This document shows positions 35,173-45,599 of a stretch of 64,000 nucleotides of DNA, piece after piece. The notes beneath the pieces were generated by a model. The model did no database searches. It was not told the DNA's origin and was given only the letters and a program-made list of their open reading frames with translations. The stretch lies in assembly GCA_015680685.1 (NCBI GenBank), contig MNCI01023974.1:105995-169994 (forward strand), in the 5' to 3' direction. The position numbers and the translations under genes are program-made. Source of the DNA: Gnetum montanum. Lineage: Eukaryota > Streptophyta > Gnetopsida > Gnetales > Gnetaceae. Within the stretch, counting starts at the first letter, position 1, and every line of letters begins with the position of its first letter.

Positions 35173-36520
35173 CCTTTTTGGCACTAAGGGCTATTTTTCC
35201 AACCTTTATTTTTCCATATTAGTTTGCTAGCTCGACCATAGCATCAAGTAATTTTATGCATGTAAGAAGTTTATGCATCTAAGAAGTTTGCTAGCTCGAC
35301 CATAGCATCAAGTAATTTTACAAGCTTGAGGAAGATACTTGGGAAAAATATCCGTGACTACAACTTACGATTTCTCCATCAAATTGCCTATGTGCCAAAT
35401 AAGATATATCCACAACCTAGTGGCATCCTCAATTTTTACTTGTCCACCATTGATTCGATTTTTTCCTATGCCATTAAATCTGATCCCAACATAACAGAAA
35501 TAGAGGGAACCATGGCTAAAGCCATCGAGTTGGAACAAATTACCCTCATGAATAGCATTCAAACCCAATTTGGAATGATGAGCATTAGTAATCCTATGCA
35601 ATCTAACCCTCTACCTCTACCAACTTTTCCAATGACCAATACTTTGTCTTAGACTCCTTTCCCCTTTCAAATGACTCAACCTACAAATTGTTGCTTTTAG
35701 GGTCCCACATCTTCTTCATTTTTATCACTCAACAGTCATTTGAATGATGACCAATTAAAATCCTTAATTTAATCCATTTTAAACCCAAATAGAATATCCA
35801 ATCCTATTGAACCCCAAAATCAAACTCAAAATCAGATGACCCAGATATTGACTTCACTTCAAAAACTTTCAAATGAAGTAGTTGAACTAAAGTGGAACAG
35901 CAACAAGGATCCTATACAATCTAAAAAGCCAAGTACATCAATTAATGATGACCATTGTTGTCTCTATAACACAAGGCAACATTCTAAGAGGACTTGTCCT
36001 CAATTTTTAACATTATATGGCGATAATACCTAAGGTCAACAAAATGGGAAAACCCCTATTATGGTCCTTAATGTACCTCATGAAATAGAAAATGAAGAGG
36101 TTTTCTCATTAGAACAAGTTATTGTAAGTGACCCCAACCCACATAATGCTTGCTACTGTAGACTTAGTGACATCATGAACAATACAGAACAACAAATTAG
36201 GAATTATCCTTATACTCCTTTAAATAGAAGAGCTCCTAGTTAAAACAACCAAATCTGGCCATCCCAAGTAAACACTTGACAATGATCAAACCCCCTTTCC
36301 ATACTTAGAATAACTTCACCTCAACAAGAAGCCAAAAATGAACATAAAACCTATGATCTAGTTGAGGATTTGAAGAAAATTAAAGCTAGCATTTTAATGT
36401 ATGACCTTCTATAGTTTAACAAAATGAAAGATGTGATTCAAGAGATAGTTCATAGAATGGAAACCAATAAAAAACTCCCCAATCCTTGAAAGGAAAGTTC
36501 ACTTTGTAGAAAGTCCTAAC
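35173..36520 (+). pseudogene. Gag of element E, interior 2 (5'-truncated)
   Basis: Parallels 29040-30318 with many shared residues: IRDYNLRFLHQIAYVPNKIY, SYAIKSDPNITEIEGTMAKA, MTQILTSLQKLSNEVVELKW. It has fewer stops than interior 1. The leader and first 140 gag codons are absent. The join at about 35220 carries a short duplication. The knuckle remnant reads CLYNTRQHSKRTC, with tyrosine for the second cysteine. Confidence 0.8.
35221..35320 (+). repeat. 36-bp direct duplication at the truncated gag start
   Basis: AGTTTGCTAGCTCGACCATA and the next 16 bases occur at 35221-35256 and again at 35285-35320. The 28-base spacer is itself two copies of TGCATSTAAGAAGTTT-like sequence. It marks the deletion join between the leader and gag, as slipped repair would leave. 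Confidence 0.8.
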
Positions 36521-36943
36521 ATGCTATTAGTGCATAATGCAAACAATCTCATGTCAAGCAAGAAAGATCAACCTACTTTCCTAACAACTTTGATCATTTT
36601 AGGAAAGAATGTGCATAGTTGTTTGATGGAATCTAGTGCAACTATTAGTGTCATGCCACTTGAGGTATGTAAGACTTTAGGATCACAAATGATACCACAA
36701 ACGAAAAGTGTGTTTCAACTTGATGGATCCAACGTACTTGTAGTGGGGTCATTAAAAGGAGTGAAAGTGCAACTTAAATAATACCCTACATTTACATGTT
36801 ACATGGATATCTTAGTAGTTGACATGTCATCCACTTATGGTGTGCTCTTATCTAAGGCTTTTGGAGCCAAGTTTGGGGGCTTCTTTAGGTTAGATTTCTT
36901 AGAACTATTAATCCATATCAAAGAAAAATCAAAATATATGATT
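36521..36943 (+). pseudogene. Aspartic protease of element E, interior 2 (truncated)
   Basis: Matches 30305-30710. The active-site region reads CLMESSATISVMPLEVCKTL, so the catalytic Asp-Ser/Thr-Gly is lost. DILVVDMSSTYGVLLSKAFG is kept. One stop lies at 36778. Similarity to interior 1 ends at ATATATGATT near 36943. Confidence 0.75.
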
Positions 36944-37559
36944 CATAAAGGCCTTAATTTATTTTATTTATTTAATGTTATTAAATAAATAATTAATAAT
37001 TCATAGGTTTTTAAATTTATCTTAAACATACCCTTATCACTAAGACTACCTAGTTGGAATGTGCACCACTAGTCATGTAAGTTACAATACTTTAGAATGT
37101 GATCATCATGGGATCGTGGAGCTTGGTGTCAGTTATACATAACGTATCAAGTCATGATCCCCATGCCTTGCATGGACATGTTGAGATTGAGAATAGTATT
37201 ATTATATACACTAATGCAACATAAAAATATAAGGGAAATGTAAATACAACCCACTAATTAAATTTATTAAAGGTGAAAGCTTCAAATAAGCATAAAATCC
37301 CTTGCAAATTGGTAAGACACAATTTCAATCCAAACAACTCCCATACCCATATATACATGATTGTAACAATCCTAAATTCAAGTTTAGAATAGATAAAAAT
37401 ATATCCTTAAAGCTAACAATATATTAGAAAACTTAGAAACAAAAGAAAAGAACAAAAAACATAGGCTTAGAATTGGTTTTTGTTTGTAAGAAACATAGAA
37501 CCAAAATTCTTTGTGCAACTAGTGCAAAAAGGCAATGTATATGTTTAATATAACCTTTA
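36944..37559. other. AT-rich stretch without recognisable features
   Basis: Sequence between the truncated end of element E and fragment F. No conserved frame or LTR boundary could be assigned. Confidence 0.4.
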
Positions 37560-38190
37560 TATAGCTAATTATTGATCCTCCAACTTGCTCTTGATAACCT
37601 TAAGCTTTGCATGAGCTATTTTTAGCTTTTTCTTTGTTTCCTTGTGGAGCTTAAACATTGCCCCATATAGAAGGTAGAAGGTGGCAACTTGTTTTCAAAT
37701 TTTGACTATAGTCACCTTGTAGCCAACATTACTAAGTTTCTATAACAGAGGTTCACCAACTTCATGTGCTCTATCATTTCCTCAATCTACAACTCATTTA
37801 GATGAAGTTCTGCTTGATTGTACACATTTAACTCATCAAAGATTAGTTGCCATGTATCACCTTGTTATTGGAGGACATCATTCATTTTAGCCTTCATAAA
37901 CTTAATTTCATTTTCATTCATTTCTTTGAGCATGCCCATATTTTCCCTATAATGATTCTTCACTTGTTATGCTTTGGGGTCTCATTTTTATATGTAGAGA
38001 TCTCAATGATAGTCTTTTGGTAAATGGCTCACACCTCCTCTATGAACAAGTTTTAATTCTCTATGACCAACCTCCACACATCTTGGTTTACTTTGGTAAT
38101 CTACTCCTATTGTTACCTCAGGTATTCTAAGAGTTGTGTTTTCTTTTATGTTTCAACCTTCAATAGACATTGGTTCTCCCCAGTCAATGG
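37560..38190 (-). pseudogene. Element F, fragment of the coiled-coil extra ORF of the B family
   Basis: On the minus strand the segment 37850-37715 reads AELHLNEL (stop) IEEMIEHMKLVNLCYRNLVM. It matches AKIHMKKLHIEEMMEYMELT of element B at 6406-6530. Upstream it reads MLKEMNENEIKFMKAKMNDV, again Lys/Glu-rich and helical. Stops and frameshifts are frequent. The fragment ends to the right at the presumed LTR of element G. No LTR of its own was found. Confidence 0.55.
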
Positions 38191-39062
38191 TGCAGGTTCA
38201 TTCTAATTTACTTTAACCCTTCAAAACACATCAAATCCAGATTTTATGAAAGATAATTTTATTGGTAGAAAATAAGAAAGCTAGCTATCTTCAATTAATT
38301 CAAAAGAAGATTACAATTACAATGGAACCACAATTCCACACAATAATAATAGTCACACATTCAATAATATTCTAGAGCATGAGGCTTTACAACTACACAC
38401 ATACTTAACCTAAATGTAAGATACAATCGATCTAGATCTCTCCCTCACATATAGGACTAAGATCCACATTCACAATTATCCATAAATATGCATACACTTT
38501 CATGTAATATTTCTTCCAAAATTGTATAATCTTTTTTCCAACTCTCTTATACAATCTCATATGCACTATTACCAAAACATACAATGCAATCTCAATATTT
38601 ATGAATTATAATACCAAGATCTCTAAGAGACATTTTTCATGACCAACTTGGATATTCCCAAGTATTTTCATTCTTGATCTTAATTCTTTTGACTATTTCT
38701 ATCTTGGAATTGCTAAATCAGAACTTTCCATGGTTGGACAAGACCTTTATAGGCTTAGCAAGATGTCTCATTGCCAACATTGGCTTTTAAGCAAGATTTC
38801 TTCTCTATAGATAAGATGTCTTCTCCAATGATAAAACATTTATTCATAGTGCAAGATGTCTCTTCATAATGCAATCCATCTTCCCAGAGATGCATCTTGT
38901 TAGAATAAGTAATCTTGTAGGCATTTGTGACATCTCTTGTGTCATCTCCTCACTTGGGCAAGACATCTTCTAGGTCACCAAGACATCTTTCCAGCTTCCT
39001 AAAACCTTCAATTTTCCTCCTATAAGGATGAAAACAAATTTATAAGATATGTACTTACATCA
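38191..39062 (-). repeat. Probable 3' LTR of element G (left edge approximate)
   Basis: The right edge is placed where the minus strand reads TGATGTAAGTAC (39062), like TGATGTGGACATC at the LTR start of the related element J. U3 contains many AGATGTCT/AGACATCT copies between 38755 and 38990. The minus-strand AATAAAATTATC near 38250 resembles a polyadenylation signal. The left edge is not defined by a terminal TG or a duplication, and the 5' copy is outside the window. Confidence 0.35.
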
Positions 39063-39082
39063 ACTATTTCACACTTCAAAAT

Positions 39083-39400
39083 GTGAACTTAGGTGAACAA
39101 GGGATTAGGGGTATAAGTGATCCCCAATTCAACAAGTTTGGTCTCTTAGATTCATACAACATCATCAACAATTTGATTCTTCCAATAGATCAAGTGCTCA
39201 TGCCTCTTTACTCCACAAGTGTTGGAAGCTTTTATCTTCTTGAGTATGATTGTCTTTCTCTCATATGAAGGCTTGGACTTATCAATATCCTCCTTTAACT
39301 CATCAATGTTTCCTTGTAAGATTTTACAATTTACGTGTTCATGGTAATTCACAATATCTACAACATTAAAAATAAAGCACATACCCACATCATTTTGTAA
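39083..39400 (-). pseudogene. Chromodomain-like tail of element G pol
   Basis: After the integrase end the frame reads ILKKIKASNTCGVKRHEHLI then YWKNQIVDDVV. This follows the chromodomain layout of plant chromoviruses, where a VEKIL-A-R box is followed by a basic RHEYLVKWKG-like strand and an acidic or amide-rich turn. Upstream, GDLI at about 39530 and VHLKKKKLIGVNFSILKAKR fit the GDLVxVHLRKxR-x-KLxPRR module. The call rests on pattern only. Confidence 0.4.
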
Positions 39401-40520
39401 GTCATTTCAAAAGCATTATTATTACTTTTAGCCTTTATCCTGAATGGAACCCTCCTTTTAGCTTTCAATATTGAGAAGTTAACACCTATTAACTTCTTCT
39501 TCTTCAAGTGCACTCAAATAAGATCACCAATAGCAAATTTAGGCTTCCTCTTGTTGTCATCCCTCATAAGGAGTATTTCTTTAGCATTGTTCTTAAGATT
39601 TTCCTTCACTTGAGTTTGAAGATTCTTCATCTCTTGTATAAAATCAATACTCAATTGAGCTTCTCCATCAAAGCTCTTAACATTATCCATCATCTTTGGA
39701 AAAAAATCATAATTAACCTTAAATGGACTCTTCCCAGTAGTAACATGAAAAGCATTATTATAGGAAAATTTAGCATGATACAATAAATTCTCCCACATAT
39801 TAGGTTGTCCTTCACAAAAACATCTTAAAATATTTAGTAAATATTTATTGACGACTTCATTTTGGCCATTAGATTGTAAATGATGTGCACTAGAAAAATT
39901 CAACTTCATCCCTAAAATTCTTCAAAGTAACCTTAAACAATTACTAGTAAAATTGGAGTCTCTATAACTAATAAGATTAAAAAAAAATCTCATGCAAGTT
40001 CACAACATGCTGGAAAAATAAATTTGCAACATGAGATGCATCACTCATCTTTTTACATGGAATGAAGTGTGCCATCTTGGAGAATATGTTCTCCATAACA
40101 AAGATACCATCATTTCCACTTTTGGTCTTTGAAATCTCACTCACAAATTTCATGGACATACTTTCCCATGGACCCTTGAAAACTAGCAAAGGCATATAAT
40201 GTCCATCCACTTCTTAGTCTTCCTTAAATTTTTGACATGTCATATACTCCTTCACAAATTTGAAGATTACAAAGGACATTCTAGGAAAAAAAATAGTACC
40301 TACATACAAGCTCCAATGTTTTATCTTTACCCATGTGACCTACCATGCTACCATCATGCTTTTTAAGCAATTTTTTTTCTAAAATAATAATTTAAAACAC
40401 ATACCTTTCCATTCTTGAATAATAGTTCATCTTGAATATGATAGTCCTTCAATTGGTTTATCCTACTCTACAATGATTCCTTGAGGCTTTTTCAAACTTG
40501 TCCAAAATATAAATCATGCT
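39401..40520 (-). pseudogene. Integrase of element G
   Basis: The zinc-binding HHCC region (40330-40210) reads GHMGKDKTLELV with a downstream YMTCQKF. The core follows with PWESMSMKFV, FVMENIFSKMAHFIPCKK (40180-40060), and LNFSSAHHLQSNGQNEVVNK then FSYNNAFHVTTGKSPFKVNY (39905-39710). These are Gypsy integrase blocks near the third catalytic acidic residue. It ends in GDLI. Element H cuts the gene at 40525, and the frame resumes at 47954. Confidence 0.8.
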
Positions 40521-40525
40521 CATAC

Positions 40526-42519
40526 TAAGGATTGAAAACTTAGAAGGGGAGATGGGGTTTGAATAATTTCCATAATAAAATTAATCATTCACAAAAACCA
40601 CACCAAAATTTTACATGCTTCCCCAACTTGGGTATGTCCACACTTAGAGGGAAGAATCCTTACACACCTCTAAACATTATTTCTCTAAAATGTGGCTTGA
40701 AGGGTACCACACCTTGTACAAGCTCTAAGATTCACTCCATAGTGTTTCGTTGCTACAAAACCACTCAACCCTGTAAGGTCCAAATAAGCTTAGAATGTGG
40801 TTTTAAGGATCCCACAACCTTTACAAATTTGAGCTTCACTCCAAAGTGTTTTGATGTTGCACAAACACTCAATCTCGTAGGGTATCGACAAGCTTAATTA
40901 TGATGCCTTCTTGCAAGAAGCACATGAACACCAACAAGGCTACAAGAGAGAGATAAAATCACAAGAAAAGAATATAACTTAAATTTATAGGTCCTTGTAC
41001 TTTGAAGCATAGTTCTACAATTAAGCAAATGATATGACAAATGAAGTACACAAGTACAATAGAATAGAATGCACAATGATTAGTTTGATGTTGATAATGC
41101 TTGCACTTTTCTAAAAAAATTTAATGTCTTCTTATAGCCTTGGGATTTTCAAAAACACCTTGGAATTCATGCAACAACTATTTAATGGATAGTGTAGACA
41201 TCTTCTTCGAGGTTGGGATGTCTACTTGAGATTTGCCTAAAATTTGGAAAGACATCTCTTTTTGAAGTGGGACGTCTCTGAGGAGACATCTTCTTTCTAA
41301 AGGAGATGTCTTCTATTTTTGGAAGATGTATTCCTATAAAATACTTCATTTCAGCCAAGATGTCTTTTTTTCCTTATGGACATCTTCTCAAAATTTGAGC
41401 TTTGGTTCCTAAGGCTTTCTCTTATTGATATGGCTTCTTCCCAATTGATGAGTAGTGAGTATACCCTACATCCAACCATTTGAATCACTAGCATTTACTC
41501 AGTGATCTAGTTAACTTCCATAGACTTTAACTCTCTAAGTACATTGAGTTTTAGGAGGTGAATCTAATTGTTGCAATCATTATCTTCTTAGTTCCACTTG
41601 TGAAGTGCAAGTGTATGGTTAAGTGTAATTGAGGCATATAATTTTTATCATTTTATCCTTTATGATTTAAGTTGCCCAAGAACAAGAATAAAGTAATTGA
41701 ATGCTTAATTAATCTAATAACTAGCAAATATTTAACTAATTCTAACATAAGCATCTATTCCCATTTTCCATACAGATCTTGAATACATTATAACGCCACT
41801 GGATCACTAAGTGTTAAGTGCTACTGGGATTACCAAGCATAAAACGTATGCTTGAAGTGATCGTAATTATGTTCATTATTTAATTGATATTAATTAATTA
41901 CTTAGAAACATTAAAGTAAATTTCATGAATATTAAATGCATAAAGCAACAATTAATCTATTCTAAGTGTTGCAAGGCTTGATCATAAAAGCTCATCTTTA
42001 TTGCCATTCACACTAAGGTGCTCAGGTACATTAGTGCTGGAATAAAGTTCCATATAATTCTTTAACTCCTACTATGAGCACTTAGAAAATATTCTAACTA
42101 CTAAAAGAAAAAACTCCAAGTTCTTGATTACAACTATTAAAAGATTACCATAAATGTGGTGGTTAGGTGTACATTTATCAACAAAAACAAGGGGTTACAT
42201 TTATGAGTACACATCAATATGGAAAACTCCATGTTGATGGGATCATGTCAATGAGATCCTGTCAATGGGGTTGCATTGATGACATCCCATCAATGCAGCC
42301 CAAGGATGCAACTCATCACCAATCCTTGGAGCATCTTCATTTGACTCATAGCCTTGATCTTTATCCATGCTTTTCTGTGCTCTTATCTTGCCCATGCAGT
42401 CTATGCTATGACATCTCTCACTTCTTGAGTTCTCACTTATGCCTTACAAAACCATCACATTCCACAAAATTCTATGTTCTTCATTTTTCTTAAGGTTTTA
42501 ACATACTAAAAGGTCAACA
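40526..42519 (-). repeat. 3' LTR of element H, interrupted by solo LTR I
   Basis: 40526-41445 plus 42324-42519 align with 46862-47948. With I and one copy of its duplication removed, the length is about 1,116 bp against 1,087 bp for the other LTR. U3 holds the AGATGTCT cluster at 41195-41350 and, on the minus strand, a CTATAAG box near 41130. Confidence 0.9.
41446..42318 (-). repeat. I, solo LTR of the Athila/Tat-type lineage (873 bp)
   Basis: Ends TGATGAG...CTCATCA, flanked by a perfect duplication CCAAT (41441-41445 and 42319-42323). The intact pre-insertion site is present in the sister LTR, where CTTCTGCCCAATCCTTGG reads through at 47741-47758. There is no interior, so it is the product of LTR-LTR recombination. 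U3 holds CATTGATG/CATCAATG palindromes at 42225-42305. It is the youngest layer of this nest. Confidence 0.9.
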
Positions 42520-42535
42520 ATCTCCCCCTTTTGGT
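42520..42535 (-). other. Polypurine tract of element H
   Basis: The minus strand reads ACCAAAAGGGGGAGAT immediately before the 3' LTR. This is the common Copia form. Confidence 0.8.
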
Positions 42536-43089
42536 GATGTCCAAAACTTAAGAAAATGGATGAGGCAATAAACACTTTAAATAACAATAACCAATAAAAT
42601 TAATAGGACATATAAATTCTAATGGAAGCCAAGGTTATAACTAGGATGATGGCTTTAAAGCTCAAGGCATAGGGTAGAAATCACATGAAGTCTAAAATGA
42701 AACTATATTATGCAAAGGCAAAACATGTCTCCATAATGCAACAAAACACATGATATAGAAGCATGATCTATCCATAGCATAATTTGTCCATATTACATAC
42801 GACCATTGAAACATCCTCATCATGTATAAAAACCACATATGTGCAAGTCCACAACAAAAACCACATATATTTACATCATCAAAATATCCATAGAAAACTC
42901 TCATCCCCTTTTTGAACATCATCAAAAAAGGAGGAATGATCTAAGTACCCTAACCACTGACCTTTGTAGCATCATCAGAGTCCTCATCTGAAGTAGTTGC
43001 ATCATGAGAAGGTCTTTCAGCCTCCTCCTCATCATCATTACTACTAGTACTAGCACTAGAGACATGTTGCTCAACATCATCATTTGAAG

Positions 43090-44561
43090 ATGGTACCTAG
43101 ATGGGAGCTCTCCATGGATGAAGCTTCACTCAAAATTATGGATCCTACTAAGAGGGAGCTAGCTGAGAAGATGAGGAGCTTCCTCTGATAGATGTGGGAA
43201 TTGGTAGGCCTCCATTAGGGAGAAGTCCCAAAGATGCTCTCCATGGCCTACTACTCAAAAAACCTAGGAGCATCATCCTAATGTGGAAAAGTAGGTCCTC
43301 GCTATATGGGATTAGGATGCTCCCCTTGGATAAGAGTTAGTGGTGCATCAAGCTCTTCTGAATCTAACTCATTTTCCAAGTCATAGGACCAAGAATGTCC
43401 AACTATTGCCGAATGTCTATGTGGGGAAGGAAGGTCCTCCTCACAATCTAAAATGGAAAGAGTGATGATCTTCTCAAACTCCTATCCATTAGGAGAAAGA
43501 GGTACACCAACTGCATTCATTCTCTTACAGAGGTAAGAGAGATTCCTACTAATCATCTCCAAAGTACCAACAAATGGACAAAGTAACTTCTTTAGGAAAG
43601 ATCTCATCTATCCACTAATAGTTTTAGACCTTCTCAACTTAAGAGAGGCATTGCATGGTGATGTTGATCTCTTCTTCTTCTAGGACTGAGGTGGTTTGGT
43701 GTTGTGTCTTGCTTCATTAGCATGGGAGGAGCTTCTCTTCTTTGCATACTTGTTGATGCTCCTCTTACCTTTAAGAAAAGGTATCACAAGAATGGGTACA
43801 CCTATTTGATAGATCAATAGGTTGATGAGGTGAGGGTGCCTAAGGATTCTATTCTTGGTGAACAAGCCTAACATGTCATGATAGAGAGTATGACCCAAAT
43901 CCAATGGCTATTCTGTAAGAAGCCAGTACAAGACAAACCACTAGGTAGGAAACAAATAATTATAGCTTCCCCCTTTTACAATAATGTTATATAAATTAGT
44001 GAGGGATAGGATGGAAGTATCTAGTGCCATCTGACTCCTATAAAGTCTTTCACTATGAAGAGACACTAACTTCCCAAATAATGCATCACAAAATTCATTT
44101 TGGAAAATGAGAATTACACCATTTGTAAAAATATCATTCATGGAATGAATGGCTATCCTAAAGAAATTAGCACTAGAAATCCTAAGTAATGCATTAACAA
44201 CTTGAGGAGACACATTAATCACCAAACCCCCAACCATGGGAGTAAAGGCCCTAATAGAAGAATTTGTAATAACAATGTTACAATAAAACTCCCAAATAAG
44301 AATTTTAGGCACACAAAAATCCATGGTAATGAAGGTAACCCAATTCAACACGTGGAAGAAACTCATTAATGCTTGTTGCCTACACTGATGAAAGGAAAGA
44401 GAGTGCTCTAAAATGATGGAAACATTTTGAGTTACCTCAAACCAATGTTAGGTGCTAATTGATCTAAACTAGGGGTTGTATGTGCTTGGATTACTAGTAA
44501 ATGCTTCCTTTGACTTCTTCTTTGGTAGTTCCCCTGTTGTTCTAATCTTCTTGTGGGCCAT
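43090..44561 (-). pseudogene. Extra ORF of element H, plant-transposon-protein-like
   Basis: One frame runs from the ATG at 44561 (MAHKKIRTTGELPKKKSK, basic) for about 490 codons. It has several in-frame stops, and the pieces at 44366-43941 and 43904-43680 are in the same phase. The core reads ILIWEFYCNIVITNSSIRAF, then GGLVINVSPQVVNALLRIS. This fits the EFYxN...VxGxxVxhSPxxhxxLL pattern I recall from plant proteins annotated as putative plant transposon protein. Further on come DLGHTLYHDMLGLF and a basic stretch GKRSINKYAKKRSSS. The acidic C-terminal part includes ENELDSEELDAPL. It sits between gag and the polypurine tract, replacing pol. Its function is unknown; a captured host-derived or transposon-derived gene is possible. 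Confidence 0.6.
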
Positions 44562-44639
44562 GGTACTCAAATTGCTATCATAGATCAAGCCTTGGTTGTC
44601 TCCCTATGGATGTCTCATTGAAAAATGGAGAAATAAGGG

Positions 44640-44880
44640 TTTGGATTTAAATAGTCATGTCCAATTAGGGGTTTTAACAAAAAAGTAGATGTCTCCTTGG
44701 AAAGATAGATATCTCCTTCATGTTTAAATAACAAGTAGACACCTCTTTTAAAAAGAAGATGTCTCATTCGTGTTGAGGAAAAACATAGGTGGATGTCTTG
44801 TTTTAGGAGTAGATGTCTCCAGGTAGACATCTCCTTTTGAAAGTAGACGTTTTTAGGAAGATGTCTTAGTAAGTTAGGGT
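44640..44880 (-). promoter_or_regulatory. Putative internal promoter upstream of the extra ORF in element H
   Basis: About ten AGATGTCT / AGACATCT / AGATATCT-like sites occur between 44688 and 44872, the same motif that fills the element's LTR U3 (47525-47690 and 41195-41350). On the minus strand a TATA-like CTATTTAAATCC follows at 44643-44654, and the extra ORF starts about 80 bases later. The LTR copy has TATAAAAAG at a comparable distance from its cluster. Confidence 0.4.
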
Positions 44881-45599
44881 TTGGCAAGATGGGGCTCATT
44901 AATGACTACCAAGGATTATAGTCTTAAATATCCTTACAATAAATTTAAAGGCTTACCTCTACTTACCTTTCTTGCTAGAGAGAATGAAGGTGCCTAGTAT
45001 GCTTGAGAATGAGATTCCTCTTTTGAGGTTTATCTTCTCACATAAACTTCTTCAATTTCCAAGGCTTGGCTCCCTCTCAAAAATTTGTTGGAGAGAGTGT
45101 TCTCATTCCCATGTTCCTTCCTTTTGATTCTCCATTCTCTCTTTACTTCCTTATTCTTTCAAGCTGTCCATGTTTCCCTATGGTCTTGCATAGTTTCCTT
45201 TCTAAGTGCATTTTGGTAGGACCAAGAAGTCTTATGATATGACCAAGTGTTTATATGATAATATTTTAAATTGCAATTCCATTACTTATGTCCAAACCTA
45301 TTACAGTAATAACATCTAATATTTTTATAGTGGTTAAAGTAATCAACCCTAGTGGTTACCTCAATCTTTGAAGTGTTTTTTTTTGTTTAGATGAGGTTGA
45401 TGTAGATGCTTATTCCTATTGAAAACATCCTAGACCAAATTTGTCATTTGGACTTCTTCCTTGTCTAAGAATCATCTAAAGGGACTCCTTTTCATTGACC
45501 AAGCTCTCATTTATAATTTTAGCATATGCATGTTCTTCCTTAACCTACTCATTAGACTTGGTTAGCTTTTCATTCTCAACCCTTAGGTTTGAGATTTAT

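Larger units (their letters stand above)
25660..36943 (+). mobile_element. Element E, LTR-internal-LTR-internal array of a pol-deleted Gypsy-like element
   Basis: The order is LTR (25660-28040), interior 1 (28041-32792), LTR (32793-35172), interior 2 (35173-36943, truncated). Both interiors continue directly from an LTR with the same sequence CACCTTTTTGGCACTAA. Such arrays arise by unequal recombination between LTRs or interiors. Interior 1 keeps gag, protease and the very end of integrase but lacks RT, RNase H and the integrase core. Interior 2 lacks the first part of gag and stops within protease. Left flank is GGCAG; no matching duplication can be assigned on the right. Confidence 0.8.
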
